Assembly: GCF_000327065.1 (NCBI RefSeq)
Contig: NC_019936.1
Span: 2,311,001 to 2,375,000 of the forward strand
DNA: 64,000 nt
DNA from: Stutzerimonas stutzeri RCH2
GTDB taxonomy: Bacteria > Pseudomonadota > Gammaproteobacteria > Pseudomonadales > Pseudomonadaceae
Direction of reading: 5' to 3'
The notes beneath the pieces are model-generated. The model was not told the DNA's origin, made no database searches, and saw only the letters and a list, made by a program, of their open reading frames with translations. Shown one piece after another: positions 62,246 to 64,000 of the stretch (position 1 is the stretch's first letter; every line of letters starts with the position of its first letter). A program made the position numbers and the translations under genes.

Positions 62246-62995
62246 ATGGACGCACGCAAGGACGCCGATCAGGCCGCTTCGCTGAAATGCCGTGAATGTG
62301 CACTGCGTGGCGTCTGCCTGCCGGCGACACTGCTTGACCCGGACTTACGCCAGCTGGAAGACATCATCCGGCACAATCGCCGGGTGGCCCGACATAAACA
62401 CCTTACGCGCGCCAGCGATCCGGCCAATCAGGTCTATGCGCTGCGCAGCGGCACTCTGAAAACCTATCTCACCGGCAGCGACGGCCGCGAACTGGTGACC
62501 GGCTTCGTCTTTCCTGGCGAGCTAGTCGGCCTGGACGCGTTCGCCGGTGGCCGATCCGCCAGTCATGTCATGGCGCTGGAGCCATCGCTGGTGTGTGCGA
62601 TTCCGGTTGGGGAACTGGAGGATCTGCTGACGGCGAACGCCAAGCTGCGTACCCGGCTGTTCAAGTTTATCAGCCACGAACTGCAGGTCGAACAGGACCA
62701 CCTGCGCCACAGCCGCGAAGGTGCCGGGCAGCGGTTCATGGCCTTCTTTCTCGATCTTTCGGCACGCCATGCCCGGCGCGGTCTGTCGCCGACCCGCTTC
62801 AGTCTGCCAATGACCCGGGCGGAGATCGGCAGTTACTTGGGCCTGACCACCGAGACCGTCAGCCGTCTGTTCACCCGCTATCGTCAGGCCGGCCTGATCG
62901 AAACCCGCGGGCGAGAGGTGCAGCTGCTGGATGTGAGCTCGCTAGCGGTTGCCCATGCCGCACCGGCTTCGCGGATATCTTGCATGGCTGGATGA
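62246..62995 (+). CDS. FNR/ANR-type transcriptional regulator
   Basis: 249 aa with AGGAGC upstream. N-terminal Cys cluster C-x2-C-x5-C (LKCRECALRGVCLPA, residues about 14-26) plus a fourth Cys in PSLVCAIPV (about 114) gives the four ligands of an oxygen-sensing 4Fe-4S cluster. Cyclic-nucleotide-like barrel (VYALRSGTLKTYLTGSDGRE) and a C-terminal HTH with MTRAEIGSYLGLTTETVSRL, where E-x3-SR is the recognition pattern for TTGAT half sites. It could act on the box at 59991. Whether it is the main ANR or a paralogue cannot be told here. Confidence 0.9.
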   Translation: MDARKDADQAASLKCRECALRGVCLPATLLDPDLRQLEDIIRHNRRVARHKHLTRASDPANQVYALRSGTLKTYLTGSDGRELVTGFVFPGELVGLDAFAGGRSASHVMALEPSLVCAIPVGELEDLLTANAKLRTRLFKFISHELQVEQDHLRHSREGAGQRFMAFFLDLSARHARRGLSPTRFSLPMTRAEIGSYLGLTTETVSRLFTRYRQAGLIETRGREVQLLDVSSLAVAHAAPASRISCMAG

Positions 62996-63126
62996 GCGTC
63001 TCGAACGGTTGATACCTGTCAAGGCCGGGCCGGGCCGGGGCAATGGGAAATAATCGACGAAAGCCGCTGCGCTCGCTGGATCAAGGAGAGGCTGCGTGAA
63101 TGTAGTAACGGAACGGAAGATTTGAT

Positions 63127-63373
63127 TTGCAGCCCTACGAACTACGCGCAGAACAGCTCTATCACGTCTTCGACGATAGCCTGCTCGACTTCGAGACGAC
63201 ATCCGAGCTGCCCGATCTGGCCGACATTCTCGGGCAGGAACGCGCGTTGGGTGCACTGCATCTGGGCGTCGGCTTGCGCCACGAGGGTTTACAACCTCTA
63301 CGTTATGGTGAGCAAGCACGCCGTCGTTCACAACCTGCTGCAACAGCGTGGCGTGCGGCGAGGCCGCGCTTGA
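63127..63373 (+). pseudogene. Remnant of a Lon-like (LonB/AAA_32-type) ATP-dependent protease
   Basis: Starts TTG at 63127 after GGAAGA. About 57 codons (FETTSELPDLADILGQERAL then GALHLGVGLRHEG) match the N-terminus of Lon-related proteases. One extra T near 63286 shifts the frame; the continuation YNLYVMVSKHAVVHNLLQQR is read in another frame and stops at 63373. The remaining 700 or more residues of such a protease are missing. 63374-63527 shows no gene. Confidence 0.65.
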
Positions 63374-63527
63374 TATCGCTCGCACTGGCGCCGGCGACGA
63401 CATTGCAGCTGATTTGCTATCGTCGGCTATCGGACTGCCTGGGCTGCGGGCTTGATCCGAATTGGCTCGCCTGCCATTGGAGCCTTGCAGCTGTTTATAC
63501 TGCTGCCCAATCCGTCAGGAAACCAAT

Positions 63528-63914
63528 ATGAGCAGCATCGAAGACCTCAACGCGCAATCACTCAAAGGGCATCAAGGTCTGAAACGGATCCTCAGAGCGC
63601 TTGGCTATTCCATTGCCGGTATTCGCGCTGCCGTCGCGGGTGAAGCTGCCTTCCGTCAGCTACTGCTGCTGAACGCCGTGCTGATTCCTTTGGCGTTCAC
63701 GTTCGAGGTAAGCCGGATAGAACGTGTGTTGCTGGTTATCGTGCCGCTGCTGACGCTGGTCATCGAGCTGGTGAATTCCGCGATCGAAGCAACCATCGAC
63801 CGAATCTCCTATGAACTCCACCCCTTGTCCAAGAATGCAAAAGACATGGGCAGCGCCGCCCAGCTGCTGTCTCTTGTCGTCGTGGGGGTAACCTGGGTGA
63901 TGATCCTCTATTGA
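63528..63914 (+). CDS. dgkA: Diacylglycerol kinase
   Basis: 128 aa from ATG at 63528. Short amphipathic start, then GLKRILRALGYSIAGIRAAV, GEAAFRQLLLLN, and two further hydrophobic helices. The signature LVIELVNSAIEATIDRIS (E-x2-N-x2-I-E-x3-D) carries the catalytic Glu and metal ligands of DgkA. It recycles diacylglycerol to phosphatidic acid in the inner membrane. Length about right for the family (about 120 aa). After 63914 the last 86 bp show no gene I can support. Confidence 0.93.
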   Translation: MSSIEDLNAQSLKGHQGLKRILRALGYSIAGIRAAVAGEAAFRQLLLLNAVLIPLAFTFEVSRIERVLLVIVPLLTLVIELVNSAIEATIDRISYELHPLSKNAKDMGSAAQLLSLVVVGVTWVMILY

Positions 63915-64000
63915 GTCGCGGCGGGAGCTTGCTCATTGGCATTCCCACCGCGCGCCATCAGCCCGACTTCAGTCTTTCCTGACGTTCTGATAGAGCATCA

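Overview
The window reads as chromosome of a Pseudomonas/Stutzerimonas-type gammaproteobacterium. Evidence: high-GC coding with dense 4-bp gene overlaps; a glycogen/trehalose block in the order known from P. aeruginosa (glgB, ybhN-clsB-ybhP type genes, glgX, DUF2934, treY, malQ, treZ, glgA); Pseudomonas-typical small families (DUF1652, DUF2790); and a perfect ANR-type box. A 28-bp dif site near 54.5 kb places the window at the replication terminus.

Layout. 1-97: end of glgB. 379-4329: minus-strand operon (YbhN-like membrane protein, cardiolipin synthase, EEP hydrolase, DUF72). 4713-8292: LysR, extradiol dioxygenase, DUF2218-cytochrome b561 fusion, M23 peptidase. 8572-19366: minus-strand glycogen/trehalose block. 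19666-28753: CinA-like protein, MscS channel, small stress-type proteins, LigD, an orphan curlin-repeat protein, a DUF1615 lipoprotein and a DUF2790 protein. 29037-35731: aromatic-acid-type efflux operon (FUSC, DUF1656, HlyD, NodT) flanked by LysR and AraC regulators.

35806-54550 is the striking part: a five-unit tandem array of filamentous-phage DNA inserted at dif. Two units are apparently identical 6,432-bp inovirus prophages (repressor, Rep, Rmf/CrpP-like protein, ssDNA-binding protein, coat proteins, TspB-like adsorption protein, DUF2523, Zot; no integrase, no secretin). They are followed by three about 1.95-kb units that I read as an inovirus satellite. Each satellite keeps 680 bp from the left of the phage (dif-like site, a 76-aa gene, structured intergenic region and a plus-strand origin strongly resembling the Ff gene II origin) and 251 bp from the right (last 69 codons of zot plus the XerC arm). 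The 5.5 kb between is replaced by 1,021 bp carrying a ribbon-helix-helix-like protein and a 119-aa protein of unknown function. The satellite has no Rep, coat or complete Zot, so it would depend on the neighbouring helper. The layout recalls the CTXphi/RS1 array of Vibrio cholerae, but RS1 carries its own replication genes and this element does not.

54745-63914: an operon for an acyl carrier protein, E2, E1-beta, E1-alpha and an acetyl-CoA-synthetase-like ligase, with an ANR/FNR box upstream; a frameshifted phosphotransferase gene; a PRPP-synthetase paralogue; an FNR/ANR-type regulator; a Lon-like protease remnant; and dgkA.

Limits: families were assigned by reading motifs, without database searches. 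Identity between phage copies is judged from constant offsets and matching translations and sequence blocks. Tandem repeats of this kind are easily mis-assembled, so copy number should be treated as provisional.
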